Part shown: one piece after another, positions 44,559-53,457 of the stretch
How the letters are laid out: every line of letters begins with the position of its first letter
Position numbering within the stretch: the first letter of the stretch is position 1
DNA from: Hyphomicrobiales bacterium
Lineage (GTDB): Bacteria; Pseudomonadota; Alphaproteobacteria; Rhizobiales; Rhizobiaceae
Direction of reading: 5' to 3'
Assembly: GCA_900489925.1 (NCBI GenBank)
Contig: UEHQ01000017.1
Span: forward strand, 265,142 to 329,141
DNA length: 64,000 nt
The notes under the pieces: generated by a model
The model's input: only the letters and a program-made list of their open reading frames with translations
What the model was told of the DNA's origin: nothing
The model's database searches: none
Position numbers and translations under genes: made by a program

Positions 44559-45430
44559 ATCGTTTTCCCCGGTTTCGAACGAACCATGGTGAAGGTGATT
44601 GCCACCGCCTTTCCTCCTCCGTCGCCAAGTTCCACAGGCTCGAAGCGATGGACAAGCTCGGGGCGAACGCCGAAGAGCGCGTCTTCTGAAAGAATGGGAT
44701 CGCTCGCATCGTAAATGTGCGTGGTAATCGGTTCGAAACCCTCGGCCCGTACCTGGAAATGCAGATTTGCCGGGCGGTGAAGCGGCAGCCCGGCCGCCGA
44801 TAGCAACCGTCCCACGGGTCCGTCACCCGGCACGCCGTAGCCGGAAGGAACGATCGAGCGATACCGGACTCTGCCGTCGGCATCGGTGCGGAAAAGGCCA
44901 CGCAGATTGTGCTCCGGCTGCAAATCAGGCTGCTGGTTCTCATAGAACCCCTGTGCGTTCGCTTGCCAGGTCACAACCTCCGCGTCCTTGATCGGCAAGC
45001 CATCGAGGTCCTGAACCCTAACGGACACCGCCAAAGGTTCGCCGATCCCGTCCAATGATATCGACGCGCCCGGCTTACGCGCCGGAGCGTCGCCTCTGAA
45101 GAACGGCCCACGGATGGTGTTGGGCGTAGCCCCCTTCGGCCGTCGGGAATTGATCTCCTCGACGAGAGCCGAGGCCCCTGTCAGATCGGAAAGCAGCACC
45201 CATTCCTGACGTTTGTCGTCGGAAGCATGGCCGACCTCGGTCAGGAAAGCGATGACCTTGCGCCAGTCCTCCTGCGTTGGGCGGAACTGCTTGATGAGGT
45301 CGTGAACATGGGTAACTGCTGCGGCGATCAGGCATGCCACGTCAGCATTCTTCTGGCCGGCGAGACGCTCGGCAAACACCTCCGATGAGGTCGCCTCGCT
45401 GAATGTGACCGTCGGAACACCGCCCGCCAT
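44555..45430 (-). CDS. Intradiol dioxygenase homologue lacking one iron-ligand histidine
   Basis: 291 aa from ATG 45430 (GGGAGG 6 nt upstream; a longer frame begins 45 nt earlier without a site). The intradiol fold is clear: QGFYEN, SGYGVPGDGP and RPANLHF. By alignment to the sister gene at 36054, the Fe ligands are Y163, Y198 and H224, but the first histidine of RPAHLH is N222 (codon AAT). One of the four Fe(III) ligands is therefore replaced. It may be inactive, altered in metal or substrate use, or regulatory. First gene of the aromatic operon, divergent from LysR. Confidence 0.87.
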   Translation of the reverse strand: MAGGVPTVTFSEATSSEVFAERLAGQKNADVACLIAAAVTHVHDLIKQFRPTQEDWRKVIAFLTEVGHASDDKRQEWVLLSDLTGASALVEEINSRRPKGATPNTIRGPFFRGDAPARKPGASISLDGIGEPLAVSVRVQDLDGLPIKDAEVVTWQANAQGFYENQQPDLQPEHNLRGLFRTDADGRVRYRSIVPSGYGVPGDGPVGRLLSAAGLPLHRPANLHFQVRAEGFEPITTHIYDASDPILSEDALFGVRPELVHRFEPVELGDGGGKAVAITFTMVRSKPGKTI

Positions 45431-45489
45431 CGTCGTCCTCCCAAAATCGCCTGCCGGTAGAAAGTACCTTATCAACGACGTTGCGAGGC

Positions 45490-45514
45490 ATTGATGATTT
45501 TATTGCCAATCAAT
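45490..45514. promoter_or_regulatory. Candidate LysR operator of the aromatic operon
   Basis: ATTGAT (45490-45495) and ATCAAT (45509-45514) are inverted, with ATTGCCAAT (45502-45510) inside. They lie in the 97-bp gap between the divergent LysR gene and the intradiol gene, where LysR-type sites are expected. Confidence 0.4.
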
Positions 45515-45527
45515 ATACCAGATTGTT

Positions 45528-46478
45528 ATGAAGATTGACGAACGCCATCTCATACAGCTGGCCGCGGTGGTAAAGACCGGCGGTGTGACCGAGGGCGCGG
45601 CCTTGCTTGGACTGGCGCAATCCGCGGTCTCGCGAACCCTCTCCATGCTTGAGCGCCGGGTCGGCGAGCCCCTGTTCATCAAGGGCAGGCGCCCGCTTCA
45701 GCCGACATCCTTCGGCTTGGCCCTCGCCGAGCACGGTTTCGTCATGCTTGCGGCATCCCGAAAGGCCTCCGACCTAGTGGAGAGCTTTCGGATCGGCACC
45801 AGCGGCGTGGTGCGGGTGGGTGGAACGCCCTTTTTCATGGACTCATTGATCGCGGGGCTGTGCGCGGAATTTCAGGTCACACATCCTGATGTGCGCATCG
45901 ATCAGAGCTATGGGTACTTCCCGGATCTGCGCGCCGGGCTGAAAGCCGACCAGATCGACATCGCAATCTGTCCTATCGACATCCTTGACGAAGGGTCGGG
46001 TCTGGAATTCCAGCAGATTCTTCCCGGCCGGAACGTCATCGCCTGCGGTGTTACACATCCTCTCCTCCTGAAGAGGAAACCACAGCCAAGCCAGCTTCTG
46101 AATTATCCTTGGGTTGCACCGCCGCCGGGAAGCCCGCTGCTGGCGGACCTTCGCGCCTTGCTGCTGTCGTTCGGTGGCACGGAGATAAAGGTGCGCTACT
46201 CAGGGGGATCCCTGATGGGAGTGATCAACTACCTGAAGGTCTCCGACGCGCTTACCGTCATGCCGCATAGTGTCGTCTTTGCCCAGCGCAAGGAGAGGTC
46301 GATCACCGCTCTTCCGATCAACATCCCCCACCCCGAACGAGCCCTCGCCATCCTGAAGCGCGTCGACGGCCCGCGCGCGCCGGCTGTCGAACAATTCGCC
46401 AATCACATCCGCTCCGGTTTCCAGACGCTTCGCCATCTCATCAAGCGCCACGAGGAAGCGGTTATCTGGGGCGGCTAA
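45528..46478 (+). CDS. LysR-family regulator of the aromatic operon
   Basis: 316 aa. Helix-turn-helix at 1-62 (LIQLAAVVKTGGVTEGAALLGLAQSAVSRTLSMLERRVGEPLF) with effector domain about 90-300. Divergent from the nine-gene aromatic operon with a candidate operator between them, so it probably activates it in response to the aromatic substrate or an intermediate such as muconate or maleylacetate. The effector is unknown. Confidence 0.9.
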   Translation: MKIDERHLIQLAAVVKTGGVTEGAALLGLAQSAVSRTLSMLERRVGEPLFIKGRRPLQPTSFGLALAEHGFVMLAASRKASDLVESFRIGTSGVVRVGGTPFFMDSLIAGLCAEFQVTHPDVRIDQSYGYFPDLRAGLKADQIDIAICPIDILDEGSGLEFQQILPGRNVIACGVTHPLLLKRKPQPSQLLNYPWVAPPPGSPLLADLRALLLSFGGTEIKVRYSGGSLMGVINYLKVSDALTVMPHSVVFAQRKERSITALPINIPHPERALAILKRVDGPRAPAVEQFANHIRSGFQTLRHLIKRHEEAVIWGG

Positions 46479-46856
46479 TCGGGCCTTCAGTCTGAGCAAG
46501 CGGCACAGTGCGCCATCTCCCGGGTGGCCGTTCGCGGACCTGCCCCGCGGCTCGTCAACAATCACTTGGCCGACCTGACCGTGACGACAGACGCGCCAGC
46601 ATGCGGCTTGCTGCCCGTCAGAGAACCCCGACCTCCGGCATGAGCACCTTGCGTGCAGCAACATCGCGTGCTCGGCCGCCGCGACTAACTCCTAGGCACC
46701 CTCGACAACCTCATGTATCGACACGGCTTTTTTCGCACTCGCGTCCATTTGTATTTTACTTTTACATATATTGTGTACACAAAGTACACAATCCGTTGAC
46801 TCTCATTCTCGAAGGTGTATGGTTTGCATGTCGAGGAACGAGGAGTTGGCCCCAAA
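46479..46856. other. Intergenic region carrying a GntR-type operator
   Basis: About 378 bp between the LysR gene and the next GntR gene. The first 200 bp are featureless. The AT-rich end holds a perfect inverted repeat at 46771-46791. Confidence 0.5.
46771..46791. promoter_or_regulatory. Candidate operator for the GntR regulator
   Basis: TTGTGTAC and GTACACAA form a perfect 8-bp inverted repeat around ACAAA, 65 bp before the GntR start. The symmetric T-G-T...A-C-A pattern fits FCD-type GntR sites and suggests autoregulation of the operon. Confidence 0.55.
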
Positions 46857-47552
46857 ATGGCGAAAGCGATCAAAAGCAATCTCTACGAGGACCTGAAGCG
46901 TCAGATCCTGACGATGGAACTTGATCCCGACACCGATCTTGACGAGGGCAGCCTCAGCGAGCGTTACGGGCTCTCGCGGACACCGGTCCGCGACATCTTT
47001 CGTCGCCTCGCAGGCGAGGGATACATCGACATCCGCGAGAACCGTGGAGCGCGGGTCATCCCGATGAACCACGTTACCCTGCGAAACTTCTTCCTGGTCG
47101 CGCCAATGATCTACGCAGCGATCGGGCGGCTGGCGGTGCAGAATTTCAAGTCGACGCAGCTGGCGGATCTCCAGCAGACCCAGGAACGGTTCCGTACGGC
47201 GAGCGTGAACATGGATCCGCTTGCCATGGTTCTCGAAAACAATCGCTTCCATGAGATTTTCGGCGAGATGTCGGCCAACGCCTACCTGCAGCCAAGCCTG
47301 GGCCGATTGCTGATCGATCACGCCCGTATCGGCCACACCTTCTTTCGCCCTCGCAACGACGACATGAAGCGTCGCCTGCAGGTCGCGGTCGAGCACCACG
47401 ATGCCTTCATCGAGGCACTGAGCGCGCATGACGAGGATGCGGTTGTCGATCTCGTCTTCGAACACTGGGAGCTGTCGCGCGAAAACATGGAGATGTTCAT
47501 CGCGCCACAGGGCCTCAAGGCGGACGCCCTGGTCGGCACTCCGGCCACTTAA
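46857..47552 (+). CDS. FadR-subfamily GntR regulator (FCD domain)
   Basis: 231 aa from ATG 46857; an in-frame ATG 42 nt upstream is also possible. Winged helix-turn-helix (about 1-66: NLYEDLKRQILTMELDPDTDLDEGSLSERYGLSRTPVRD) and FCD ligand domain, with metal-site residues in ENNRFHEIF, VEHHDAF and FEHWEL. It is the first gene of the amine catabolic run and is followed 17 nt later by the DHDPS-family enzyme. Likely represses this operon through the 46771-46791 repeat. Confidence 0.88.
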   Translation: MAKAIKSNLYEDLKRQILTMELDPDTDLDEGSLSERYGLSRTPVRDIFRRLAGEGYIDIRENRGARVIPMNHVTLRNFFLVAPMIYAAIGRLAVQNFKSTQLADLQQTQERFRTASVNMDPLAMVLENNRFHEIFGEMSANAYLQPSLGRLLIDHARIGHTFFRPRNDDMKRRLQVAVEHHDAFIEALSAHDEDAVVDLVFEHWELSRENMEMFIAPQGLKADALVGTPAT

Positions 47553-47569
47553 TCACTGGAGAAGTCATC

Positions 47570-48484
47570 GTGAAATTCGAGGGGATTTACACCCCGGCCG
47601 TGACCCCGCTAGACGAGAGCGGGCAGATCGACCGGAAGGCGTTCGCGGCTGTCCTGGAATCGCTCATCGAAGCGGGGGTCCACGGCATCATCGTCGGCGG
47701 TTCGACAGGCGAATACTACGCGCAGACGAGCCAGGAGCGTTTCGATCTTGGTGCCTACGCCAAGGATGTGATCGGCAACCGACTGGCGCTGATCATCGGA
47801 ACCGGCGCCACCCGCACCGAAGATTCGGTCGAGTACGCCAAGGCGGCGAAAGAGATCGGCGCCGATGCAATTCTCGTGTCGACGCCACCCTACGCCCTGC
47901 CGACCGAGCGCGAGAACGCCGTTCATGCAATGACCGTCGATCGCGCGGCCAACATGCCGATCATGCTCTACAACTATCCGGCCCGGATGGGCGTGATGAT
48001 GGGCGAGGAGTATTTCTCTCGCGTCGGAAAATCCAAGAACGTCGTCGCCATCAAGGAAAGCTCCGGCGACATGGGCAACCTGCATCTGCTTGCCCGCAAG
48101 TTCCCGCACATCGCCCTCTCGTGCGGTTGGGACGACCAGGCGCTCGAGTTCTTTGCCTGGGGCGCGAGAAGCTGGGTCTGCGCGGGCTCGAACTTCCTGC
48201 CCAGAGAGCACGTCGCGCTCTATGAGGCCTGCGTCATCGAGAAGAACTTCGACAAGGGCCGCGCCATCATGACCGCGATGCTGCCACTCATGGATTTCCT
48301 CGAGTGTGGCAAGTTCGTCCAGTCGATCAAGCACGGCTGCGAGATCATCGGGCTGAAGACCGGATCCGTGCGCGCTCCGCTGCGTCCTCTCAACTCCGAA
48401 GAAAAGCGAACACTTGAGACCGTCGTTTCGACGCTGAAGCGCACGGTCGGCCAGATCACATCGGGAGCCAATCGTCATGCATGA
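47570..48484 (+). CDS. Dihydrodipicolinate synthase-family aldolase/deaminase
   Basis: 304 aa from a GTG start (GGAG 9 nt upstream). The DapA-type TIM barrel has GGSTGE (43-48), Y136 (MLYNYPAR) and the Schiff-base lysine K162 (VVAIKESSG). Family members also include sialic-acid and keto-acid aldolases, and the deaminase that forms 2-oxoglutarate semialdehyde from a hydroxypyrroline carboxylate. The adjacent aldehyde dehydrogenase and amine oxidase make the last option attractive, but it is inferred. The aldehyde dehydrogenase overlaps it by 8 nt. Confidence 0.88.
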   Translation: MKFEGIYTPAVTPLDESGQIDRKAFAAVLESLIEAGVHGIIVGGSTGEYYAQTSQERFDLGAYAKDVIGNRLALIIGTGATRTEDSVEYAKAAKEIGADAILVSTPPYALPTERENAVHAMTVDRAANMPIMLYNYPARMGVMMGEEYFSRVGKSKNVVAIKESSGDMGNLHLLARKFPHIALSCGWDDQALEFFAWGARSWVCAGSNFLPREHVALYEACVIEKNFDKGRAIMTAMLPLMDFLECGKFVQSIKHGCEIIGLKTGSVRAPLRPLNSEEKRTLETVVSTLKRTVGQITSGANRHA

Positions 48485-49994
48485 GCCCTTGACCGCCGCC
48501 GAATACAAGGCGATTGCAGCCGACCTTCAATTCCCGACGAATGCCTTCATCGACGGCGCCTTCCGGCCTGCAAGCTCGGGCAAGACCTTCAAGGCGAAGA
48601 ACCCGGCGACCGGCGATACGCTCGCCAAAGTCGCGGCCTGCGACAGCACCGACGTCGACCATGCGGTGGCGAAAGCCCGCGCGGCTTTTGATGATGGTCG
48701 CTGGCGTCTGCGCTCGCCCGGCGAGCGCAAGCAGGTTCTCCTGGAACTCGCCAAGCTCATCGAGCGCAATCGTCACGAACTTGCGGTCATGGAAAGTCTC
48801 GACAGCGGCAAGCCGGTCCGCGAGTGCCAGACGGTCGACATTCCAGACACCATTCATACGCTGCGCTGGCATGCCGAGTTGATCGACAAGCTCTACGACA
48901 ATACCGCGCCTGTCGGATCGAATGCGCTGACGATGATCGTCCGCGAGCCGATCGGCGTCGTCGGTTGCGTCCTTCCCTGGAACTTTCCCCTCTTGATGCT
49001 TGCCTGGAAGATCGGCCCGGCATTGGCCGCCGGCTGCTCCGTCGTCGTCAAGCCCGCCGAGGACACGACACTGACAACGCTTCGGGTCGCCGAACTCGCG
49101 CACGAAGCCGGTATCCCCGCGGGCGTCTTCAACGTCGTTACCGGCAGCGGCAAGGAGGTCGGCGAACCGCTCGGCCTGCACATGGACGTGGACATGATCG
49201 CCTTTACCGGATCGACGCCGACCGGGCGCCGGTTCCTGCGCTACGCCGCAGATTCCAATCTCAAGAAGGTCGTGCTCGAATGCGGCGGCAAGAACCCCGC
49301 CGTCGTTCTCGATGATGCCGAGGATCTCGATCTTGTTGCAGAACAGGTCGTCAACGGTGCCTTCTGGAATATGGGCGAGAACTGCTCGGCCACGTCGCGC
49401 CTTATCGTCCACGCCAATGTGAAGGACGATCTGCTGAAGCGGATCGGCGCCTACATGAGGGAATGGAGAACCGGCGATCCGCTCGATCCAGACAACCGCA
49501 TCGGCGCCCTGGTCAACAAGGCGCATTTCGAGAAAGTCACATCCTTCCTTGACGATGCGAAAAAGGAGAAGCTGTCGGTTGCCTATGGCGGCGACACGCA
49601 TGACGGCATCTTTGTGGAACCGACGGTCGTTGATGGCGTGACGTCATCGAGCCGCCTCTTCAAGGAGGAGATATTTGGACCGGTGCTGTCAGTGACCACC
49701 TTCAATACGCTCGCCGAAGCGGTCGCGCTCGCGAACGATACCAATTATGGCCTGACGGCGTCCGTTTACACCGGCAGCCTCCGCAACGCGATCCGGCTCT
49801 CGCGAGAGATCCGCGCCGGTGTGGTCACGGTCAATTGCTTCGGCGAAGGCGACGCAACCACGCCGTTTGGCGGCTACAAGGAATCGGGCTTCGGCGGTCG
49901 CGACAAGTCGGCATTCGCCCATGACAATTATTGCGAACTGAAGACCATCTGGATCGACATTTCCGAACGGTCAATCGACGAGAGCGTCCGATGA
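48477..49994 (+). CDS. NAD(P)-dependent aldehyde dehydrogenase
   Basis: 505 aa. Catalytic C303 (GENCSATSR), E268 (LECGGKNP), N169 (PWNFPLLM) and K192 (VVKPAED) are all present. The pattern matches PuuC/betaine-aldehyde-like enzymes. It starts inside the DHDPS-family gene and its stop overlaps the amine oxidase start (ATGA), so the three are coupled. Likely oxidises an amine-derived aldehyde or semialdehyde; the substrate is unresolved. Confidence 0.93.
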   Translation: MHEPLTAAEYKAIAADLQFPTNAFIDGAFRPASSGKTFKAKNPATGDTLAKVAACDSTDVDHAVAKARAAFDDGRWRLRSPGERKQVLLELAKLIERNRHELAVMESLDSGKPVRECQTVDIPDTIHTLRWHAELIDKLYDNTAPVGSNALTMIVREPIGVVGCVLPWNFPLLMLAWKIGPALAAGCSVVVKPAEDTTLTTLRVAELAHEAGIPAGVFNVVTGSGKEVGEPLGLHMDVDMIAFTGSTPTGRRFLRYAADSNLKKVVLECGGKNPAVVLDDAEDLDLVAEQVVNGAFWNMGENCSATSRLIVHANVKDDLLKRIGAYMREWRTGDPLDPDNRIGALVNKAHFEKVTSFLDDAKKEKLSVAYGGDTHDGIFVEPTVVDGVTSSSRLFKEEIFGPVLSVTTFNTLAEAVALANDTNYGLTASVYTGSLRNAIRLSREIRAGVVTVNCFGEGDATTPFGGYKESGFGGRDKSAFAHDNYCELKTIWIDISERSIDESVR

Positions 49995-51328
49995 CCAGCA
50001 ACCCTGTCAGACGGCTGCCGGTTGAGAACGGGGTCTCTGGCTGGGAGGCCATCAGTCAGCGCCTCTTTCCTTTAAGAAAACTCGACGGCAACGTGTCTGC
50101 CGACTGGTTGGTCATCGGCGCCGGATTTGCCGGGCTCTCGGCTGCCCGACGCCTCCGGACACTGCGCCCGGGTGAAAAGATCGTCCTGCTGGACGCCGGC
50201 GAGATCGGAAAAGGCACGTCGGGGCGGAATTCCGGCTTCATGATCGACGTGCCGCACAATCTCTCGGCCAGCGAATATTCAAGCGGAGGCGACGAAGCGA
50301 CACGGATCGAGATGGCGCAGAACCGCTCCGCCATCGCCTTTGCGCGGGAGGCCGCGGACGAGTTCGGAATGTCTCGCGAAACCTTCGACCCGGCCGGCAA
50401 GATCAATGCCGCGGCAACAGCGCGGGGCATGAAGCTCAATGCGAACTTCGGGCACTCCCTGGGAGCTGCTGGCGAAAAGCACCTGTTTCTGAACGCCCGG
50501 GAAATGCGGGACCTAACAGGATCGAACTATTACCTCGGCGGGCTTTATACGCCTGGCACGGTGTTGATCCAGCCTGCCGATTACGTACGGCAGTTTGCGG
50601 CGGGACTGACAAGCACCGTCGACATCTTCGAGCGCTCGCCCGTCACCGCTTTGGCAAGGCATGGTCGCGATTGGACCGCGACCTGTCCGTCCGGAACAGT
50701 CACGGCGCCGAAAGTCATCCTCGGCGTCAACGGACACATCGATGATTTCGGTCATTTCGGTGGTCGGCTGATGCACATCTTCGCCTATGCATCGATGACC
50801 GCTCCCTTTCCGGCGACCTCTGCGATCGCGGGCAAGGAACGATGGGCTCTCCTGCCGGCAGACGCGATGGGGGCGACGATCCGCAAGATCACGTCCAACG
50901 GGCTTTCGCGCATCGTCATCCGCACGCGATACACCTACGACACCAAGGTCGCCGTGAGCGAGCAACGCATGGCGAAGATGGCTGCCGAACATCGTCGCTC
51001 GTTTGATGCACGGTTTCCGGAACTTGCCGGACTTCCCTTCGAACACAGCTGGGCGGGGCGACTGTGTCTCAGTCGCAATCATTCGCCGGCATTCGGCGAG
51101 GTCGAGGAAGGCCTGTTTTCGGCATGTTGCGAAAACGGCCTCGGAACCGTGAAGAGCACGCTGGCCGGAATGATGGCGGCTGAGCTCGCCACGTCGACCC
51201 CATCCCAGGAACTCACTCGGTACATGGACCACCCGGCGCCGACCAGGCTGCCGCCCGAGCCGTTCGCGTGGCTCGGGATCAACTCGGTGATCCGCTTGCA
51301 GGAATTGCGTGCAGGTCGCGAGGGATGA
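49991..51328 (+). CDS. FAD-dependent amine oxidoreductase (DAO/PuuB-like)
   Basis: 445 aa from ATG 49991, overlapping the aldehyde dehydrogenase stop. N-terminal dinucleotide motif VIGAGFAGLSAARRL (43-48 GAGFAG), then GKGTSGRNSGFMIDVPHN, typical of DAO-fold amine oxidases of the PuuB type. The C-terminal ending has the CCENGLGTVKSTLAG FAD-contact stretch. It would oxidise a secondary or N-methylated amine to an imine. It is followed 80 nt later by the betaine transporter genes. Confidence 0.88.
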   Translation: MTSNPVRRLPVENGVSGWEAISQRLFPLRKLDGNVSADWLVIGAGFAGLSAARRLRTLRPGEKIVLLDAGEIGKGTSGRNSGFMIDVPHNLSASEYSSGGDEATRIEMAQNRSAIAFAREAADEFGMSRETFDPAGKINAAATARGMKLNANFGHSLGAAGEKHLFLNAREMRDLTGSNYYLGGLYTPGTVLIQPADYVRQFAAGLTSTVDIFERSPVTALARHGRDWTATCPSGTVTAPKVILGVNGHIDDFGHFGGRLMHIFAYASMTAPFPATSAIAGKERWALLPADAMGATIRKITSNGLSRIVIRTRYTYDTKVAVSEQRMAKMAAEHRRSFDARFPELAGLPFEHSWAGRLCLSRNHSPAFGEVEEGLFSACCENGLGTVKSTLAGMMAAELATSTPSQELTRYMDHPAPTRLPPEPFAWLGINSVIRLQELRAGREG

Positions 51329-51408
51329 TCCCTGGCCGCGCAATATGAAGTCACCGCCGCTCGCAGGGCTTCAACGATAATGGGAACGAAGAACTAGGAG
51401 TAAGAACA

Positions 51409-52260
51409 ATGAAGACATTGTGGAAGGCGCTTTGCGCTGCTGCGATGGTCGGGATCAGCATGCTCCCCGCCCGTGCAGAAGAAAAGACCATCAACATGGG
51501 CACGCTGTCCTGGGAAGACCTGACGCCGATCACCGGCATCACCAAGAAGGTCCTCGAAGACGCCGGCTATACCGTCAAGGTCACTCAGTTCTCTGAATGG
51601 GGCATTGCCTACGCCGCTCTCGCCAAGGGCGATATCCAGGTTCTCGCCTCTCAGACCGACTATGTTGCCCAGGACTACTGGAACAAGAACAAGAGCCGGC
51701 TCGAGAAGATCTCGCCGGTCTCGCATGGCCTCTACCAGGGCATTGCCGTGCCGAAATATGTCCCGATCGACTCTCTCGAACAGCTCAACGAGAACGCCGA
51801 CAAGTTCGGCGGCAAGATCATCGGCATCGAGCCGGGCTCGGGCCTGATGCGGGACGCATCGAACGCCGTCAAGGACTATGGCCTCAAGCTGCAACTCGTC
51901 GAAGGCAGCACCGCGGCAATGACGGCTGCGCTCAAATCGGCATACGACCGGCAGGAATGGACGGCTGTGACGATCTGGGAACCGTCGTGGATGGTCCAGA
52001 AGTTCCCGATCAAGTACCTCAAGGATCCGAAGGGCGTCTTCCCGCCGCCGCAAAGCTACTACTGGATCGGCCATAAGGGCTTCTCGGCAGACAATCCGCA
52101 CGCCCGCGAAGTCATGGCCAGCGTCTACGTCCCGCTTGCCGACATCACCGCCATCAACGGTGCGGTCAACGAGGGCAAGACCATGGACCAAGCCGTCCAG
52201 GATTGGGTCGGCGCGCATGCCGACCTGATCAAGCGCTGGGAAAACATCAAGAAGGATTAA
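51409..52260 (+). CDS. Glycine betaine/proline-type ABC transporter binding protein (OpuAC/ProX family)
   Basis: 283 aa with a signal peptide (MKTLWKALCAAAMVGISMLPARA). It carries Trp-rich segments usual for quaternary-ammonium cages (GTLSWEDLTPITG, VTQFSEWGIAYAAL, TIWEPSWMVQKF, YYWIGHKGF). Likely ligands: glycine betaine, proline betaine, carnitine or DMSP. It lies just upstream of its ATPase and two permeases. Confidence 0.92.
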   Translation: MKTLWKALCAAAMVGISMLPARAEEKTINMGTLSWEDLTPITGITKKVLEDAGYTVKVTQFSEWGIAYAALAKGDIQVLASQTDYVAQDYWNKNKSRLEKISPVSHGLYQGIAVPKYVPIDSLEQLNENADKFGGKIIGIEPGSGLMRDASNAVKDYGLKLQLVEGSTAAMTAALKSAYDRQEWTAVTIWEPSWMVQKFPIKYLKDPKGVFPPPQSYYWIGHKGFSADNPHAREVMASVYVPLADITAINGAVNEGKTMDQAVQDWVGAHADLIKRWENIKKD

Positions 52261-52343
52261 TGTCGCCACGGCCGTCCGGGCGCCGGACGGCCACTTCAAG
52301 CCCAAAGACAGAAGCCAGCACCAATTGGCTCAAGGGGATCGCT

Positions 52344-53435
52344 ATGAAAGCCGCAAATACCGATACCAATGAAGTCCTGATTGACTGCCAATCCCTGTGG
52401 AAGGTCTTTGGCGACAAGTCCGCCGCCGCGATGAAATCCATCGCCGAGCGCGGCCTTGGAAAGAAGGAAGTACTCAAGGAATTCAACTGCGTCGTCGGCG
52501 TGTCGAACGCCAGTCTGCAAGTCAGGCGGGGCGAGATATTCTGCATCATGGGCCTGTCGGGCAGCGGGAAATCGACTCTGATCCGGCTGCTGAACAAGCT
52601 GATAACACCAAGCGCCGGGAACGTGCTGGTAAAGGGCAAGGACATTGCGGCGCTCTCGCCGGTCGATCTCAGGCAGATGCGAGCGAAGAACATCGGCATG
52701 GTGTTCCAGAGCGTCGCATTGCTTCCGCACCGTACCGTTCTGGAGAACGCGGCCTTCGGGCTCGAAGTTCAAGGCATACAGAAGGCCGAGCGCAACAACA
52801 CTGCGAAGGCGGCCCTGGAAACCGTCGGGTTGGCCGACTGGATAGACCGCTATCCCACAGAGTTGTCCGGCGGCATGCAGCAGCGCGTCGGCCTTGCCCG
52901 AGCACTCGCCTCCGATCCTGAAATCATCCTGATGGACGAGCCTTTCAGCGCCCTCGACCCCTTGATCCGCCGCCAGCTCCAGGACGAGTTCCGGCAGCTC
53001 ACCAAGTCCCTTGGCAAGTCGGCGGTCTTCATCACGCACGATCTCGACGAGGCCATCCGGATTGGCGACCGTATCGCCATCATGAAGGACGGCGTTATCA
53101 TTCAAACAGGCACGGCCGAGGACATCATCCTCAATCCGGCCGATGATTACGTTGCCGAGTTCGTGGCAGGCATCTCGCGCCTGCATCTGATCAAGGCGCA
53201 TTCGGTGATGCATAGCGTAAGCGAGTTCCAGCGAGCAGCACCGAATGCAGACATCTCGTCGCTGGCGCGCACCACGCCGGACGCAGATATCGACGAATTG
53301 ATCACCCTGACCATGCAGACGGACCGCGATGCGATCGCGGTGGTCGATAATGACCAGGTGGTCGGCGTCGTCACCCCCCGAAGCCTCCTGATGGGAGTGA
53401 AGGGAACTTCAAGTCACGATCGCGCGGCCGCTTGA
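52344..53435 (+). CDS. Betaine ABC transporter ATPase (ProV/OpuAA family)
   Basis: 363 aa from ATG 52344 (AAGGGG upstream). Walker A MGLSGSGKSTL, Q-loop MVFQSVALLPHRTV, signature LSGGMQQRVGLARAL, Walker B IILMDEPFSALDP and the His switch FITHDLDEA. The C-terminal part contains a CBS-like region (TDRDAIAVVDNDQVVGVVTPRSLL), which in this family can sense ionic strength. Forms the transporter with the following two permeases. Confidence 0.93.
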   Translation: MKAANTDTNEVLIDCQSLWKVFGDKSAAAMKSIAERGLGKKEVLKEFNCVVGVSNASLQVRRGEIFCIMGLSGSGKSTLIRLLNKLITPSAGNVLVKGKDIAALSPVDLRQMRAKNIGMVFQSVALLPHRTVLENAAFGLEVQGIQKAERNNTAKAALETVGLADWIDRYPTELSGGMQQRVGLARALASDPEIILMDEPFSALDPLIRRQLQDEFRQLTKSLGKSAVFITHDLDEAIRIGDRIAIMKDGVIIQTGTAEDIILNPADDYVAEFVAGISRLHLIKAHSVMHSVSEFQRAAPNADISSLARTTPDADIDELITLTMQTDRDAIAVVDNDQVVGVVTPRSLLMGVKGTSSHDRAAA

Positions 53436-53457
53436 GTGCCGGCAGGAGCTGAATGAC

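Noticed and set aside
48456..49601. 381-codon minus-strand frame inside the aldehyde dehydrogenase gene
   Set aside because: It is the antisense shadow of a gene with all catalytic residues present. No homologous protein pattern.
52296..53213. 305-codon minus-strand frame inside the betaine ATPase gene
   Set aside because: The sense strand has all ABC ATPase motifs. The antisense frame has none.
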